Of a DNA stretch of 64,000 nt, positions 8,230 to 18,337 are shown piece after piece; position 1 is the stretch's first letter, and every line of letters starts with the position of its first letter. The DNA lies in assembly GCA_963710135.1 (NCBI GenBank), contig CAVPYY010000003.1:806001-870000 (forward strand), in the 5' to 3' direction. A program made the position numbers and the translations under genes. The DNA comes from SG8-30 sp963710135. Its GTDB lineage: Bacteria; Pseudomonadota; Gammaproteobacteria; Steroidobacterales; Steroidobacteraceae. The notes under the pieces were generated by a model. The model made no database searches and had not been told where the DNA came from. It saw only the letters and a list, made by a program, of their open reading frames with translations.

Positions 8230-9673
8230 TTAGGGGAAAGCCTCAGGCGCTCGTGGAACAGCCCTCACCCGGTCGTCGCTCAAGTCGAGGGTGTACAGCG
8301 CAAAGGGCGGCACGCACTGATCCGATGAGTCGAACACCTGAACTCGATACTTCGGCATGGCGTCGACGCTGATATCCGCCAAGTCGAAGACGTCCACGAA
8401 GTTCTGCACCTTGGCCATCGCCCGATGGTAGCAGTCGACCTGATCTGGGCCGGGCTTGCAGGCGGCGGTTGCCTCACTGCCGAACCGCCGGTCCAGCAGG
8501 AACTGGTCACCGATGATTCCCCCTCCGAACACGCGCCCGTTGTCGTGACCCGGATTGCCGGCGTCTGGATCGACTGAGAGCAGTCTTCCAGGGTCTTCCT
8601 GCTGGGAGTTCCAGCGAAAGACGACTTTCCCGGCCTGAGTATCGATCAGTTCGACGCCCACGCCGCCGTTGATCACCAGCCACCGACCGTCTGCCGACAA
8701 GCGCAACTGTCCGGCGAGGACGATGTCGCCCGCGGGCACTCGCCAGACTTGCCGTACACCCGCGTCATCGCCCTCATAGGTGATCGCCACCTTGACGATC
8801 GCCGACTTCCGGCCGCTCGCGCCCAACGCGAAGTAGGCTTCGTTGGCGGACGCGAAGATTGCTCCGATCAGCGGGACGCCACCGGGTGGCGTAAGCCGAA
8901 ACGTCCGATTCATTGTGGGTGCTAAAGAATACACGCTCTTCGAAGGACTCTGGATCAGGCAGCAACATGACGCTCTGGCCATCGACTGCGGTGACGACGG
9001 AGTGTGTCCCTTCGATGGAGCCCCCGGCCACGGCGTGCCCGAGGTCGTACTGGAACGTGGCTCCCGAGCTGAAGTTGCGCACCAGCAGCCGGGAGCTGAT
9101 ATCGCTGGTGGGCTCGACGACCCAGAACGACTCGCCGTCCGGCGCGATGCCGAAGTTCAGCGCCTTCTCGGACGAGTACTCCAGATTCGACCCCCGGTAG
9201 ATCTGGACCGGCTCGGGCGTGTCGTAGTCACGCCCGACGCTAGAGTTTAGCCGCAGGTTACCCACACCCACGATCGGCACGCCTTGCTCATGCATCACCA
9301 GCCGGACCCGGTTGGGTGCCCAGTCGAGCCTGAACGTCTCGACGACTCCGTCGGGGCCGATCACGCTGGCGGCGTAGCCTTCGACGTCTACGTAGGCGAC
9401 CAGCTGATACGCTGATGAATCAACGGTCGTGGCACCGATGGCGAGGCAACCGTGTCTTTGCAGGATCGCCGCCAGTCCTGCGGGGGCCTCGATCGAGGCC
9501 GGCACTTGCAGCGGTGGTGCTTCGCGCGCCTCGTCACGTTGCGGGGATTCGTCGTTGCTGGGCAGCGGGGCGGCAGGGGGCTCGGCGAGGTCGCGCGGGC
9601 CGGGCCGGACGATGAGGTAGACCGCCGCGGCGGACAACAGGACGAGTGCAGCAATCCCTGTGCTCGACTTCAC
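8230..9673 (-). CDS. Unknown membrane-anchored protein (one frameshift)
   Basis: Not recognised. It starts with ATG at 9673 (MKSSTGIAALVLLSAAAVYL), a single N-terminal membrane anchor or uncleaved signal, followed by a Pro/Glu-rich linker (about residues 27-60). The rest alternates short hydrophobic strands and polar turns, such as AYQLVAYVDVEGYAASVIG and LRLSADGRWLVINGGVGVEL. This looks like beta-propeller or WD-like repeats of an exported protein. The frame breaks near 8890-8925: the upstream frame carries the sequence to about EERVFFSTHNES and the downstream frame continues from about RTFRLTPPGGVP to a stop at 8230. The repaired protein would have about 480 residues. It lies between yicC and the pilus operon on the same strand, 48 nt from yicC. 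No function is proposed. Confidence 0.6.
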
Positions 9674-9721
9674 GTCACGCGCCCGAAACTTTCCTTGTAA
9701 CCGACCGGCAGCCGGCGCCGT

Positions 9722-10590
9722 TCACTCCACGTTCTGGATCTGCTCGCGCATCTGCTCGATCAGCACCTTCATGTCGACCGCCGCGCGGGTGGTCTCCACG
9801 TCCTGCGACTTCGACGACAGGGTGTTGGCCTCGCGGTTGAACTCCTGCATCAGGAAGTCCAGCCGCCGGCCCGCCGGTTCGCCCGCGGCGATGACCTTGC
9901 TGCAGCTCGACGACATGGCTGCCGCAGCCGGTCGAGCTCTTCGTCGACATCCATCTTCTGCAGCGCGATGACGATTTCCTGCTCGAGCCGCTCGCTGTTG
10001 GCGTCCACCGTGACCTGCCCGAGCCGCTCGTTGAGCCGCGCCTGGATGCGCTCGCGGATGGCGGGCAGTCTCGCCGTCAGCTCGTTGGCGATCTGCTCCA
10101 CGGCGTCGGCGCGGGTCCGCAGCAGCTCCGCGATCCGCTCCCCCTCGCTGTGGCGTGATTCGGCCAGCGCCTCGAGCGCCTGCTCCAGCAGCCGATGCGC
10201 AGCCGCGAGCTGCGGGCCGCTGTCCCGTTCCGCTTCGCGCACCACCCCGGGCCAGCGCAGCACGTCGATGGCGTTGATGTGTCCCACGCCACCAAGCCGG
10301 CGACTGATGCCGATGGCGCGGTCCACCACCCGGTTCAATAGCTCCTCGTTCAGGTCGAGCTCGGGCGCACCGGCGGCAGCTGGACGGAAGTACAGCGACG
10401 CCTCCACCTTGCCGCGCCTTACCGCGCCGCCAATGACCTGCCGGAACGCGCTCTCCGCCGTGCGGAAGTCCTCCGGCAGTCGCAGCGACATCTCGAGATA
10501 GCGGTGGTTGACCGTGCGCAGTTCCCAGGCGAGCTGCCCGAAAGCGTCGGTCTGCTCACGCCGGGCGAAGCCGGTCATGCTGCGAATCAT
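9722..10590 (-). CDS. yicC: YicC family endoribonuclease (two frameshifts)
   Basis: Stress-related YicC/YloC family protein, an RNA-clamping endoribonuclease in recent work. The N-terminal family signature MIRSMTGFARRE starts at 10590. The C-terminal DUF1732 signature is intact as GRRLDFLMQEFNREANTL and ends MKVLIEQMREQIQNVE. Between them two frame changes lie within about 40 nt (9895-9935). The first frame ends near DEELDRL, a middle frame reads GSHVVELQ, and the final frame resumes at KVIAAGEPAGRR. All three pieces match the family in order, so the original was one continuous gene of about 290 codons. It diverges from the PP2C gene, and yicC-PP2C-rph-rdgB is a conserved neighbourhood. Confidence 0.88.
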
Positions 10591-10696
10591 TATGTCTCCG
10601 CGTGCGACGGCGGCAGGGCCGCTTTGGCGGCGCCGGTCGTGTAAGCTTGCCGCCCCAGAATAACAGATGACACGGCGCACGCCGCCGGGAGGTCGC

Positions 10697-11440
10697 TTGC
10701 AGATCGAGTTTGCCGACGTCAGTGACGTCGGCCATCGTGAAGACAACCAGGACCGTGGTGCGGTCGTGGTCAATGATCAGTCCGCCTTGCTGGTTGCCAT
10801 GGACGGCATGGGCGGACATGCCGACGGCGCGCGCGCTGCGGAGATCGGTCGCAAGACGTTGATCGACGCCTTCCGCGCCGAGAAGCATCCACTGTTTGAT
10901 CCGCTCGGCTTCCTGCACCTGTCGCTGGGCCGGGCCCACGAAGCGGTGGTCGAGGCGGGCGGCTCGCTGCCGCTGGAGCACCGGCCGCGCGCGACGGCGG
11001 CGGTCTGCGTCGTGCAGGACGGTGCCGCCTGGTGGGCGCATCTGGGTGACAGCCGCGTCTATCACATACGGGATGGATCAGTGATCGAGCGCACGCGCGA
11101 CCACAGTCACGTTGAGCAACTGTTGCGCGAGGGCACGATTCGCGAGGACGAGGTGCACGGTCATCCGATGCGGAACTTCGTCGAATGCTGTCTCGGCGGC
11201 GAGCCGGTGCTGCCGGAGATGTCGATTTCGCTGCGTCGCCCGCTGCGTGCCGGCGACATCGTGCTGGTGTGCTCCGATGGGCTCTGGGCGAACCTCCCGG
11301 ACGCGGAGATCGCCGGCTTCTGGAAGGCGGACGGCAAGCCGCTGGCCCAGCATCTCAAGGCCCTGGTACGACGCGCGGTTGCTGCCTCCGCACCCACCAG
11401 CGACAACACAACCGCCGCCGCGTTGCGCTGGCTGGGATGA
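10697..11440 (+). CDS. PP2C-type protein serine/threonine phosphatase
   Basis: Metal-dependent phosphatase of the PPM/PP2C family, about 247 residues, cytoplasmic. Motifs in order: GHREDNQD (motif 1), LLVAMDGMGGHADG (metal-binding Asp with DGMGGH), ATAAVCVVQ, AHLGDSRVYHIRDG, VLVCSDGLW and the C-terminal SDNTTAAALRW, whose Asp completes the metal site. The TTG start at 10697 is preferred because a GGGAGG ribosome site ends 4 nt upstream and the protein then begins at the conserved IEFADVSDVGH. An in-frame ATG at 10667 without a ribosome site would add ten residues. No partner kinase gene is in the window. It runs into rph with a 10-nt gap. Confidence 0.88.
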   Translation: MQIEFADVSDVGHREDNQDRGAVVVNDQSALLVAMDGMGGHADGARAAEIGRKTLIDAFRAEKHPLFDPLGFLHLSLGRAHEAVVEAGGSLPLEHRPRATAAVCVVQDGAAWWAHLGDSRVYHIRDGSVIERTRDHSHVEQLLREGTIREDEVHGHPMRNFVECCLGGEPVLPEMSISLRRPLRAGDIVLVCSDGLWANLPDAEIAGFWKADGKPLAQHLKALVRRAVAASAPTSDNTTAAALRWLG

Positions 11441-11450
11441 GGAGCTTGCG

Positions 11451-12173
11451 ATGAGAGAAGGCCGCGCGCCCGACCAGCTGCGTGAAGTCCGTTTCACCCG
11501 CGGCTACACGAGCCACGCCGAGGGCTCGGTGCTGGTGGAGTTTGGCGGTACGCGGGTACTGTGCACGGCCAGCGCCGAAACCGGTGTGCCGTCGTTCCTG
11601 CGGAACAAGGGCCAGGGCTGGGTCACCGCCGAGTACGGCATGCTGCCGCGCGCGACCCACACGAGAAGCCCGCGCGAGGCCGCACGCGGCAAGCAGACCG
11701 GCCGCACCCAGGAGATCCAGCGGCTGATCGGCCGCTCGCTGCGCGCATGCATCGACCTGCGTGCCCTGGGTGAGCGTACGATCACCATCGACTGCGACGT
11801 GCTGCAGGCCGATGGCGGCACGCGCACCGCCTCGATCACCGGCGCCTACGTGGCGCTGGTCGATGCGGTCGCCTCATTGCGTCGTCGCCGCCAGCTCGAG
11901 CAGAGCCCCATCCACGGCCAGGTGGCCGCGGTGTCGGTGGGGATCGTCGCCGGGGTGCCCGTGCTGGACCTCGACTACGAGGAGGACTCGCAGGCCGAGA
12001 CCGACATGAACGTGGTCATGAACTCGGGTGGCGGCTTCATCGAGGTGCAGGGCACGGCCGAGGGGCACGCGCTCAGGCGCGAGGAACTCGACGGACTGCT
12101 CGACCTGGCGGCGGCGGGTATCGGGCAATTGTGCGCGCTGCAGTTGCAGGCGCTGGAATCGCCGGGGGCCTGA
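11451..12173 (+). CDS. rph: Ribonuclease PH
   Basis: 240-residue phosphorolytic 3'-5' exoribonuclease that trims tRNA 3' ends. Family signatures are complete: RAPDQLREVRFTRGYTSHAEG at the N-terminus, the RNA-binding and phosphate loop GWVTAEYGMLPRATHTR, GKQTGRTQEIQRLIGRSLRA, IDCDVLQADGGTRTASI and the metal-binding LDLDYEEDSQAETDMNVV. Length matches intact enzymes. The ATG at 11451 follows a GAGG-like ribosome site and gives the canonical MREGRAPDQLR start; the longer frame upstream is PP2C read out of frame. It is followed after 3 nt by rdgB, the usual gene pair. Confidence 0.97.
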   Translation: MREGRAPDQLREVRFTRGYTSHAEGSVLVEFGGTRVLCTASAETGVPSFLRNKGQGWVTAEYGMLPRATHTRSPREAARGKQTGRTQEIQRLIGRSLRACIDLRALGERTITIDCDVLQADGGTRTASITGAYVALVDAVASLRRRRQLEQSPIHGQVAAVSVGIVAGVPVLDLDYEEDSQAETDMNVVMNSGGGFIEVQGTAEGHALRREELDGLLDLAAAGIGQLCALQLQALESPGA

Positions 12174-12176
12174 GCC

Positions 12177-12819
12177 TTGCTGCGACGGATCGTGCTCGCC
12201 ACCGGCAATGCCGGCAAGTTGCGGGAGCTGCGCGCGCTGCTCGCCGCCGAGCAATTCGAGATCGTCCCGCAGCGGGACCTCGGCATCGAGCCTCCGGAAG
12301 AGACGGGCACGACGTTCGTCGAGAACGCGTTGCTGAAGGCCCGCCATGCCTCGGGTCGCAGCGGGCTGCCCGCCATTGCGGACGACTCCGGTCTGGAGGT
12401 CGACGCCCTGGATGGCGCACCCGGCATCCGCTCGGCGCGCTTCGCCGGTCCGTCCTGTTCCGATCAGGACAACAACGCCTGGCTGCTCGCGACGCTGGCC
12501 GGCGTCGCCGATCGCGGCCAGGACCGCGCGCTACCGCTGCGCCATGGTCTATGTCCGCAGCGCCGAAGACCTGGCTCCGCTGGTATGCGAGTCGTCATGG
12601 GAGGGGCGCATCGCGACCGCGCCGCGCGGCGCCGGTGGTTTCGGCTACGACCCGCTGTTCCTGGTGGGCGACGGCGCGCTCACCGCCGCCGAGATGCCGG
12701 CGGCGGAGAAGAACCGCGTGAGCCACCGCGCGCGCGCGCTGACCGCCCTGGTGGAGGCTCTCCGCACGGCCGTACGGCCAGACCCGCGGGAATCGCGCGC
12801 GCCTACTGGACGATCTTGA
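12177..12819 (+). CDS. rdgB: XTP/dITP pyrophosphatase (frameshifted)
   Basis: Housecleaning nucleotide pyrophosphatase of the Ham1/RdgB family, which removes XTP and dITP. The TTG at 12177 gives MLRRIVLATGNAGKLRELRA. Later motifs are ETGTTFVENALLKARHAS, AIADDSGLEVDALDGAPG and, after the break, GGFGYDPLFL and EKNRVSHRARAL. The frame changes at about 12524-12534 in a CCGCGCGCTA tract: the first frame ends near DRA, the second resumes with RYRCAMVYVRSAEDLAPLV. Both halves are well conserved and in order. Its 3' end overlaps the convergent M48 protease gene by 17 nt. Confidence 0.9.
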
Positions 12820-14239
12820 TCAGCGAGCCCGGCTCGGGCTCGCGGTCGGGGTAGAGATCATTGAACAGCCGGTACTGCTCGAGGGCGTACTCGGGCAGGG
12901 CCGACCTGGCCGCCAGGTCCTCGATGGACATGCCGTCCGGCGCGCGCACGATCCGCAACTGATTGGGCTGCGCCAGCCTGAACTCGTTGGAGCGGAGCTG
13001 GCGGAAGGTCCTGGCCGACGACATGAACAGCGGATCGCCGCGCGGCAGCGGATCATCCGCACGGCTCGCGCCGCGGATCATCCACATCAGGTTGTTGAAG
13101 CTGATGAACACCCAGCGGACGTTCGCGGTGTTGCCGAACGGCGAGCCGTCGCCGCGAACGACCACGGTGTAGGCGTCGAGCCCGTTGATTTCCAGTTCTT
13201 CGCCCCGGTCGAGCCGGCGATTCGCCAGTCCGCGCAGCGCAAACTCCTTGGGAGACGTGACGCCGTTGGGCGGTGGCTGCGCGGTGACGAACAGGTAGTC
13301 GCTCTTGTCGGGGGAGTGGGCCAGCAGCTGTGTGGTCTCGTTCTGGACCACCCAGCCGCGCGGGAACGCCATCGTGAACTGGAAGTCGGCGTGATAGAAA
13401 CGGTTGTCGCGCACCACGCCCTCGCGCCGGCTGGAGCCGACCGCCAGCCCGTTGATGGCGCGCAGGAAGCGCTCGCGCTGGTCCTCGCGACCCGTCGCCA
13501 GGCCCTCGACCTTGCCCGCCGAGGCGACGGCTTCGCGCAAGCGGGTGTCATTATCGGGATGGGTCGAGAACAGCCCATGGTAGATGCGCGGCTCGCGGCC
13601 CTCGGCGCGGGCGCGGTCGCGTTCGAACCTGTCCTGGTCCTTCAGCACGGAGATGACGCCGATGATTGCCTCCGGATCGTAGCCGGTGCGGGCGAGGTAC
13701 TTGGCGCCGAGACGGTCGGCCTCGAGTTCGCCGTCCCGCCCGTAGCCGCTGACGATGGCCGATCCGGCCATGTTGGTGATCTGCCCGAGCGCGGGCTGCC
13801 CCGTGAAGATGGTGGCCGCTGCCCCGAGCACGTTGCTGATCGCCGACTGGTTGCGCCGCTCGCTGGGATGCTTGGCGGTAACGTGGCCGATCTCATGACC
13901 GAGCACTGCGGCCAGTTCGGCCTCGCTGTCGAGATAGGGCAGGATGCCGCGCGAGATGTAGACGTAGCCGCCGCCGGTGGTGAAGGCGTTGACGTCGTCG
14001 GTGTCGAGGACGGTGAACGTCCACTTGAGGTCAGGCAGCTCGCTCGCCCGCGCCAGGGTTTCGCCGACCTGCTGCACGTACTGCTGCAACGCGTAGTCGC
14101 CATAGACGCCCATCGTCCGGGTGATGCTGATGTGCATCTGCTGGGCGCGCTTGATTTCGCCTTTGCTGACCGCCGCGGCTTCCCCGGCGAACGCCAGCGC
14201 CAGCGTCATTGCTGCGATTCCGGCCGCAATCGCCCTCAT
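12803..14239 (-). CDS. Periplasmic M48 family metalloprotease
   Basis: 478-residue zinc metalloprotease with an N-terminal signal peptide (MRAIAAGIAAMTLALAFAGE, cleavage near residue 22). The zinc site is HEIGH (His115, Glu116, His119), with the third ligand in the DGELEADRLGAKY helix. This is the arrangement of BepA/LoiP-like proteases that survey outer-membrane protein assembly. Unlike BepA there is no TPR tail. The C-terminal half holds a domain of unknown type (about 275-400) and ends in a LysM-like segment (about 425-478, IEDLAARSALPEYALEQYRLF). It converges on rdgB. Its natural substrate cannot be told from the sequence. Confidence 0.88.
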   Translation of the reverse strand: MRAIAAGIAAMTLALAFAGEAAAVSKGEIKRAQQMHISITRTMGVYGDYALQQYVQQVGETLARASELPDLKWTFTVLDTDDVNAFTTGGGYVYISRGILPYLDSEAELAAVLGHEIGHVTAKHPSERRNQSAISNVLGAAATIFTGQPALGQITNMAGSAIVSGYGRDGELEADRLGAKYLARTGYDPEAIIGVISVLKDQDRFERDRARAEGREPRIYHGLFSTHPDNDTRLREAVASAGKVEGLATGREDQRERFLRAINGLAVGSSRREGVVRDNRFYHADFQFTMAFPRGWVVQNETTQLLAHSPDKSDYLFVTAQPPPNGVTSPKEFALRGLANRRLDRGEELEINGLDAYTVVVRGDGSPFGNTANVRWVFISFNNLMWMIRGASRADDPLPRGDPLFMSSARTFRQLRSNEFRLAQPNQLRIVRAPDGMSIEDLAARSALPEYALEQYRLFNDLYPDREPEPGSLIKIVQ

Positions 14240-14366
14240 CCGTGCGCCTCCATGGTGAAGCAGAGCCTCGAATCCGCTTATAGCCGCCAGCCGTGGCGGG
14301 CCTCAAGCGTGGACTCCGTTCGACCGCGGGAAAGCCGGAAAGTTGACCGGCGGGGGGTTGGCTCGC

Positions 14367-14402
14367 CGCAAAACGACAAAGGGCGCCCTGCGGCGCCCCT
14401 TG
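14367..14402 (-). terminator. Rho-independent terminator after rpmE
   Basis: On the minus strand a 7-bp G+C stem (GGGCGCC/GGCGCCC, loop GCAG) is followed by TTTGTCGTTTTG. It lies 24 nt after the rpmE stop and before the M48 gene, so it separates the two minus-strand transcripts. Confidence 0.75.
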
Positions 14403-14426
14403 CAGCGTCATCGCGGAGTCGCGAGG

Positions 14427-14633
14427 TCAGCCGGTCATGCCGTACTTCTTGCGGAACTTGTCGACGCGCCCGCCGGTGTCCAGGATCTTCTGCTTGCCGG
14501 TATAGAACGGGTGGCAGCTCGAGCAAACTTCCACCGCCAGGTCCTCGCCAAGCGTGGAGCGCGTCTTGAACGAGCTACCGCAGGAGCAGGTGACAGTGAT
14601 CTCGGTGTACTTCGGGTGGATATCGGCTTTCAT
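14427..14633 (-). CDS. rpmE: 50S ribosomal protein L31
   Basis: 68-residue ribosomal protein bL31 of the zinc-binding (C+) type. It begins MKADIHPKYTEITVTCSCGS and contains CSSCHPFYTGKQKI; the four Cys (CxC and CxxC) form the zinc site, so this is the zinc-replete form rather than the YkgM-type paralogue. Length is typical. ATG at 14633 is the conserved start; longer upstream readings lack support. It is transcribed alone, with a terminator downstream and an AT-richer spacer containing DnaA boxes upstream. Confidence 0.97.
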   Translation of the reverse strand: MKADIHPKYTEITVTCSCGSSFKTRSTLGEDLAVEVCSSCHPFYTGKQKILDTGGRVDKFRKKYGMTG

Positions 14634-15121
14634 GGCGGTTCCAGTCTGGGTGGCAGACACATCCTGCCAGCCGGAAAACGGCCGCAGAGTGTAGCGGCAG
14701 ACCGGAGCGGCGACAACCATCGGCTGGCCGTCGCGCATGCGCCGCGAGGTAAGTCATCGAATCCGCGACGTTTTTTCCTTATCCACAAAAGCTGTGGATA
14801 AATCTGTGGACGACGGGTGGTGGCGAGGGCTCTGGGAGCGGCATCTCAGCGAAAGTGTCACTTTGATTAAAATTTGACCACCCGAATTCCAGTTTTTGAA
14901 TCAATGGCTTAGGTCACTGCACTTAACCCAACGTGGCAACAAAGACCTGAAAGTGCCCGTCGCGGGTGGCCTCCGGCCGGACTGTGCACAACTGCCGGCG
15001 CGAGGCGGCCGGCAGGCTTGACAATCGTGGCCGACGACGGGTCCAGGCCGAATGCCGACCGCAACCGAGACGTAAGCCCCGGATGCAGCGGGAAGTTTGC
15101 CTCGGACACCCGCCGGACGGC
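14634..15121. other. 488-bp spacer between hemW and rpmE
   Basis: No convincing gene. The part nearest rpmE is G+C rich and must contain its promoter. The middle (14770-14910) is clearly AT-richer than the surroundings, with a run of six T, a pair of DnaA boxes and the stretch CACTTTGATTAAAATTTGAC. The part nearest hemW holds a 66-codon minus-strand frame (14909-15109) starting 12 nt after the hemW stop; it has no recognisable similarity and is not called. Confidence 0.6.
14779..14813. promoter_or_regulatory. Head-to-head DnaA boxes plus a third degenerate box
   Basis: TTATCCACA (14779-14787) and its exact inverse TGTGGATAA (14793-14801) are separated by 5 nt, giving a 23-bp palindrome. Both match the strict E. 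coli DnaA consensus in all nine positions. A third site, TGTGGACGA (14805-14813), matches seven of nine in the same direction as the second. The surroundings are AT-richer than the genome. They could bind DnaA as a titration or regulatory site, or control rpmE. dnaA, dnaN, gidA or rpmH are not nearby, so a chromosomal origin is not claimed. Confidence 0.65.
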
Positions 15122-16289
15122 TCAGGCCGGCTCCGGCCTGCGCCGGTCGGGAGCCGGCAAGAAGGCCAGCTGCAGGTCGTTCAGAAAGCCCAATCCGCGG
15201 CGCGTCGGGCGGTACCGTCGTGGCGCAACGCGCTCCAGCAGGTCGCGCGCGACCAGCTGCTCGAGCGTATCCTCGACCGTCGTCACCGGCAGACCGGTCG
15301 CCGCCTCGAAGTCCGGCAAGGCGAAGCCGTCGGTCAGGCGCAATGCGTTCAGCATGAACTCGAACGGCAGGTCGCCCGCGGGCACGCGCTGCCGCTTCAC
15401 GGCCGCGTCGGTGCCTGCGCGAGCCAGGTACTCGCGTGGCATCCGCACGCGCTCGGTGCGCCAGCACGCCCTCGGCCGTGGTGATCTTGCCGTGTGCGCC
15501 AGCCCCGATGCCGAGGTAATCGCCGTAGGTCCAGTAGGCCAGGTTGTGCCGGCAGCGCCGGCCGGGCCGGGCGTATCCCGAGACCTCATACTGCTCGAAG
15601 CCTGCGGCCGAAAGCTTTTCCTGGCAGGCGGTCATCATGTCGTACGCCAGGTCGTCGTCCGGCAGAGGCGGCGGCCGGTGAAAGAACGCCGTACCGGGCT
15701 CGAGTGTCAGCTGGTAATGGGACAGATGAGCCGGGCCGAGCCCGATGGCCCGGTCCACATCCGCCGTCGCGTCGGCGAGCAGCTGCCCGGGCAAGGCGTA
15801 CATCAGGTCCAGGTTGAAGTTCTCGATCCCTGCTGCGCGCAGCTCGATGACCGCAGCCTCGGTATCAGCCGGCGAGTGGATCCTGCCAAGCGCCTGCAGC
15901 CGCTGCGGCGAGAAGGTCTGGGCGCCGAGCGAGACTCGATTCACGCCGGCCGCCGCGTAGTCCCTGAAGCGCCCCCGCTCGATCGTGCCTGGATTGGCCT
16001 CGAGGGTGACCTCCGCATCCGGCCGCAACGGCAGCCTGGCGGCGATCCCCTGCAGGAGGTCGCCTATCGTGCGGCCGCTGAGCAGGCTCGGGGTACCGCC
16101 ACCGATGAAGATGCTGTCGACGCAGCGGCCTGCGACCAGCCCAAGGTCCGCGTCGAGATCCTTCATCAACGCGGCGACATAGGCCTCCGCGGGGAGCTCT
16201 GCGGGAGCCGCATGGGAGTTGAAATCGCAATAGGGACACTTGCGCACGCACCAGGGCACGTGGACGTACAGGGCGAGCGGCCGCGGCAT
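15122..16289 (-). CDS. hemW: Radical SAM heme chaperone HemW (frameshifted)
   Basis: HemN-like radical SAM protein, now known as the heme chaperone HemW. It starts MPRPLALYVHVPWCVRKCPY with the [4Fe-4S]/SAM triad Cys14, Cys18, Cys21, whose CPYCDF form marks HemW. Further motifs are FIGGGTPSLLSG, TLEANPGTIE and GVNRVSLGAQTF. The frame breaks at about 15450-15465 in GTGCTGGCGCACC: the upstream frame runs to EGVLA and the downstream frame resumes at RTERVRMPREYLARAG, continuing through the HemN C-terminal domain to a stop at 15122. Repaired length of about 389 residues is normal. It diverges from gltA across 113 bp. In other gammaproteobacteria it follows rdgB; here the M48 gene and rpmE lie between. 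Confidence 0.9.
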
Positions 16290-16402
16290 CTGCGGATTGT
16301 ACGCAATGCGCCGGGCGCTGCCTTGATTCTTGCGGTGCATCATGACAGTCTCGGAAGTCGACTCCGGGCATCAGCCGCGGGGAACCGAACCGGAAAAAAG
16401 CC

Positions 16403-17698
<1,296 letters not shown>

Positions 17699-17710
17699 TT
17701 CCTGCGGACG

Positions 17711-18313
17711 TCAGCCCAGCAGGGCCTCGACCTCGCCGCGCGTGGCGCGGCGCATGGGCTTGCCGTCGACCGGACTGAATGGCGGCTGGCGGATGAAGTC
17801 TTGCGGGAAGACCACCGCCTCGACGTCGTGATCGCCACTCGGAAACGTCACCGCCGGAAAGGACTGGGATTCGTCCCGCAGTATCTTCACGCGCCGCTCC
17901 GCCACCCGGTGGCGGATGCCGTGTTCCATCAGTCGCAGCAGCACTGATTCCGGAGTGTCCGCGAACAGGTGCAACTGCACCTCGTTGTGCGGCGTTGCCG
18001 TCCCGGCCAGCACCGGTCCGACCAGGCGCGGCTCGAACTCGCGCAGCAGCGCCATGGCCTCGACGGCCGCGCGGCGCATCCCGGCGATGCCGTCCGCCTG
18101 CAGCTCCGGCGCGAACAGCCGCTGGCGGTCCGCCAGCGCCGCCTCGATCTCGGTGTTCTTGGGCAGCACCGCGTGGTCGAGCACGCCCATCCGCTCCGCC
18201 GCCTTGCGCTTGGCGAAGCCATAGTCGTCCACGCCGTGCTCGATCATGATGCGCGCGGCCTCGTCCGCCAGCGCACGGCGCAACAGGTCGCCGCGGACGG
18301 TGCGCTTAGGCAT
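17711..18313 (-). CDS. Conserved protein of unknown function
   Basis: 200-residue soluble protein without signal peptide or membrane segment. It begins MPKRTVRGDLLRRALADEAAR and continues with GVDDYGFAKRKAAERMG and LPKNTEIEAALADRQRLF. This opening resembles proteins found beside cell-wall or heme genes in several gammaproteobacteria and annotated only as hypothetical. The C-terminal half (VLAGTATPHNEVQLHLFADT, then DHDVEAVVFPQDF) has the look of a minimal nucleotidyltransferase-like fold, but no catalytic motif can be named. It starts 24 nt after the mrcA stop on the same strand and may be cotranscribed. Confidence 0.75.
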   Translation of the reverse strand: MPKRTVRGDLLRRALADEAARIMIEHGVDDYGFAKRKAAERMGVLDHAVLPKNTEIEAALADRQRLFAPELQADGIAGMRRAAVEAMALLREFEPRLVGPVLAGTATPHNEVQLHLFADTPESVLLRLMEHGIRHRVAERRVKILRDESQSFPAVTFPSGDHDVEAVVFPQDFIRQPPFSPVDGKPMRRATRGEVEALLG

Positions 18314-18337
18314 GCCGCTGCAACTCCCGGGCGCCGC

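Noticed and set aside
14770..14910. Chromosomal replication origin
   Set aside because: DnaA boxes and AT-richness are present, but there are only two perfect boxes, no clear 13-mer unwinding repeats and none of the usual origin genes nearby.
14909..15109. A 66-codon small gene after hemW
   Set aside because: No similarity, no clear ribosome site, composition like the spacer; could be chance.
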